Shown in pieces: positions 62,177-64,000 of a stretch of 64,000 bases of DNA. A program made the translations under genes and the position numbers. Position 1 is the stretch's first letter. Each line of letters starts with the position of its first letter. The stretch comes from Aurantiacibacter marinus (GTDB lineage: Bacteria; Pseudomonadota; Alphaproteobacteria; Sphingomonadales; Sphingomonadaceae): positions 186,001-250,000 of the forward strand of contig NZ_LDCP01000001.1 of NCBI RefSeq assembly GCF_001021555.1, written 5' to 3'. Below the pieces are notes generated by a model. The model was given only the letters and a program-made list of their open reading frames with translations. It was not told the DNA's origin and did no database searches.

Positions 62177-62932
62177 ATGGTTCGATTGCTCTTGAATAGA
62201 ATGGCAGAAGTCCTGCGCGACGGGTTGCGCATCTGGCGAATGGCCCCGCTTATTCCTGCGCTGATTGTGTTGCCTGAATTTGCTCAACACATCGCCGAGA
62301 TACAGATAGGCATGTTCGAAAGCCGCGATGCCGGGGTGGCTTTGGCGGATGATCCTACACGGTGGGCCTTCGGGTACATCAAGATAGCCGGATTGGTTCT
62401 GGCGATATTCGCGGCGGTCCGTTTCTGGGGAGGGTTACGTACCGGACAGCGGTGGTGGGATCTCTCGGCCATTGGCTGGCGCAATGTTGGCATTGCTATC
62501 GTTCTGACTGTGCTGACTTCGTTACCCGGAAAACTTCTTGAAAGTAGTATCGGGGAAGAGAAAGCGGGATGGATCGATATTGCCCTCGGTTTGGCCACGC
62601 TGCCACTCATCGTCTTGCTGGTGCACGGGCTTTCCGGCAACCGGGAAAGCAGCTTGGGCAGCGTATTTCGAAATGGCTGGCTGGCGGCCATACGAATTCT
62701 CGTCTTCGCTGCACTGGTTTGGCTGCCACTGCAGTTTCTGCACAGCAAGAACCACGACTGGGCATTCGGCGCACCCGACGCGCTTGTTTGGGGTCTTATG
62801 GTCTTCGACAGCTTGGTTGTGGGATTGCTGGCCACAATGGCCGGAACGGCCATCCATCATGGCGCAGTCCCATTGCGCGAGAAAATTGCGCCTCCAGTGG
62901 GAAATGCCACGGCAGATCTTCAACCAATCTAG
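62177..62932 (+). CDS. hypothetical integral membrane protein
   Basis: 251 residues with five to six hydrophobic spans: GLRIWRMAPLIPALIVLP, YIKIAGLVLAIFAAVRFW, VGIAIVLTVLTSLPGKLL, ALGLATLPLIVLLVHGLS, ILVFAALVWLPLQFLHS and LVWGLMVFDSLVVGLLATMAG. The cytoplasmic tail is short. A GGGAAA lies about 10 bases before the ATG. No family motif is recognised. It is convergent with the MscS-like gene. Confidence 0.6.
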   Translation: MVRLLLNRMAEVLRDGLRIWRMAPLIPALIVLPEFAQHIAEIQIGMFESRDAGVALADDPTRWAFGYIKIAGLVLAIFAAVRFWGGLRTGQRWWDLSAIGWRNVGIAIVLTVLTSLPGKLLESSIGEEKAGWIDIALGLATLPLIVLLVHGLSGNRESSLGSVFRNGWLAAIRILVFAALVWLPLQFLHSKNHDWAFGAPDALVWGLMVFDSLVVGLLATMAGTAIHHGAVPLREKIAPPVGNATADLQPI

Positions 62933-62989
62933 CCCGAGGCGATCAATCTGGTTTTCGCCAGTTTGCGCGCATTTCAACGAGCGTGAACT

Positions 62990-64000
62990 CTACTCCACTG
63001 GTCTGTCGCTATCGAGCAGGTCGTTCTTCTGCTCTCCCGCATCCTGCCGCTCCGCATCAACCATGCGCTCGACTTCGTTTTCGGGCGCGACGTCTTCTTC
63101 TTCAAGTGAGCGGGCTGGCGATTTCGGAGCTTTCGGCGCGGGCGGCGGTGCGGGCGAAGGCGCGGGACGCTCGCTGACGTTTTCGAATGGCAGGCTGGCA
63201 GTGCGCTGGTCGAAGCGCAGGCGATAAATCGGTTCCGGCAAAGCGAAGCCTGCGTCCTCCAGCGCGCCCTTACAGGCTGCAATGGAGCGGCTTCTGGCCT
63301 TGTGGAAATCGGCCTCGCGCTGATCGATCCAGCCAAGGAACCTTAGAACCACGTTGGAATCGCCTACTTCGACAATCCGTACCTCGGCAGCTGGATTGTT
63401 CAGCACGAAAGACAAGCCACCAAGTGTTTCCTGCCCCAGGCAGCGCGCAGCCTCTGCATCGTCATCCGCATCCACGCCCAGCACAAAATCGAACCGTCGC
63501 TGAGGGTTGCGGGTGTAGTTGAGGATCGTGCCTTTGAAGACGGTGGAATTGGGAATGCGCAGGTGGTTGCCATCCAGCGTCATCATTATAGTGGCGCGGC
63601 TGGTCAGCCGGATCACGCGGCCCTCCTGACCCTCGATCACAACGTGATCATTGGCGCGGAACGGCTGGCGCAAACTGAGCATCAGGCTGGCGACATAATT
63701 CTCGATCGTGTCGCGCATGGCAAAGCCCAGGGCGACACCAATCACGCCTGCACCGCCCAGTACCGCGCCCATCAGAGCGCCCGCACCGATCATATCGAGC
63801 GCAACCACCGCGGCGAGAATAACGAATATGAAACGCAGTGCGCTGGAGATTAGCTCGGCCAGAAAGACATTGGGCGCGATCCGGGTCCACAGGCCGCGAA
63901 AGGACGCGAGCAAATAGCCGAAACCTGCAATCAGCAGGCCAACCACCACCGCAAAACCCACCAAGGGCACCATCCGCCAGGCGTCCCGAAGCTTGTCCTC
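62990..64000 (-). CDS. MscS-family mechanosensitive channel, partial (runs off the right edge)
   Basis: At least 336 codons; the frame stays open to base 64000, where the sequence reads EDKLRDAWRMVPLVG, so the N-terminus lies outside the window. Spans near VPLVGFAVVVGLLIAGFGYLL and FIFVILAAVVALDMIGAGALM lead to the pore helix VLGGAGVIGVALGFAMRDTIENYVASLML, then the beta domain FRANDHVVIEGQEGRVIRL and NHLRIPNSTVFKGTILNYTR. The C-terminal tail is Pro/Ala-rich and acidic (RPAPSPAPPPAPKAP onward), longer than in E. coli MscS. Osmotic safety-valve function is inferred. Confidence 0.9.
   Translation of the reverse strand, partial: EDKLRDAWRMVPLVGFAVVVGLLIAGFGYLLASFRGLWTRIAPNVFLAELISSALRFIFVILAAVVALDMIGAGALMGAVLGGAGVIGVALGFAMRDTIENYVASLMLSLRQPFRANDHVVIEGQEGRVIRLTSRATIMMTLDGNHLRIPNSTVFKGTILNYTRNPQRRFDFVLGVDADDDAEAARCLGQETLGGLSFVLNNPAAEVRIVEVGDSNVVLRFLGWIDQREADFHKARSRSIAACKGALEDAGFALPEPIYRLRFDQRTASLPFENVSERPAPSPAPPPAPKAPKSPARSLEEEDVAPENEVERMVDAERQDAGEQKNDLLDSDRPVE

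Overview
This GC-rich 64 kb window looks like ordinary chromosome from an alphaproteobacterium of the order Sphingomonadales, most likely the Erythrobacteraceae. This is inferred from the rpoB/rpoC/groEL protein sequences, the hisS-prfA-prmC-DUF4167 gene order, the CopA/CopB pair, a class I PutA tail and the abundance of small Sphingomonas-type lipoproteins. I found no insertion sequence, prophage, CRISPR array, rRNA or tRNA gene.

Layout. 0-7 kb: the tail of putA, a lipoprotein, dcd, a ZnuD-like zinc TonB receptor, gltX and a secreted PL7 alginate lyase. 7-8.8 kb: an overlapping cluster of three META-like lipoproteins. 8.9-17.7 kb: rpoC and rpoB on the minus strand. 18.1-22.6 kb: on the plus strand, a methyltransferase/LicD pair, a DUF2975/Xre regulator cassette behind dyad operators, a small acidic lipoprotein, and rplJ-rplL with its own leader and terminator. 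The usual rplJL-rpoBC order is therefore broken. 22.8-26 kb: a BLUF blue-light sensor with a helical-repeat partner, a PagL-like lipid A deacylase and a MATE exporter. 26.2-28.3 kb: groES-groEL under a CIRCE operator. 28.3-31.5 kb: a sulfotransferase-like protein and a DUF885 lipoprotein. 31.6-37.7 kb: a copper/periplasmic block with copA-copB, a convergent DUF305/beta-propeller fusion and a lipoprotein with a methyltransferase-like fold. 37.7-40 kb: a host-attachment-family protein, a class A beta-lactamase and small envelope proteins. 40-46.7 kb: polA, an MscS channel and a Cdc48-type double AAA ATPase. 46.8-49.3 kb: a candidate small RNA, then a CoA-transferase operon (scoA-HAD lipoprotein-scoB). 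49.3-53 kb: a GST, a GbsR/MarR-regulated membrane-protein operon and an MFS transporter. 53-61.4 kb: a long minus-strand housekeeping run, hisS-prfA-prmC-DUF4167-lnt-metK-DUF418. 61.5-64 kb: ppa, a membrane protein and a truncated MscS channel.

The genes are mostly housekeeping (transcription, translation, chaperones, DNA replication, SAM and lipoprotein synthesis) with envelope and stress functions between them. The observations most worth following are: (i) an interspersed structured repeat with compensatory base changes at two loci; (ii) the DUF305/beta-propeller fusion and the exported methyltransferase-like lipoprotein beside copAB; (iii) a candidate minus-strand sRNA with anti-Shine-Dalgarno motifs; (iv) a duplicated GbsR/MarR palindrome, one copy inside a coding region; (v) the split beta operon; (vi) a HAD lipoprotein gene inserted between the two CoA-transferase subunits.
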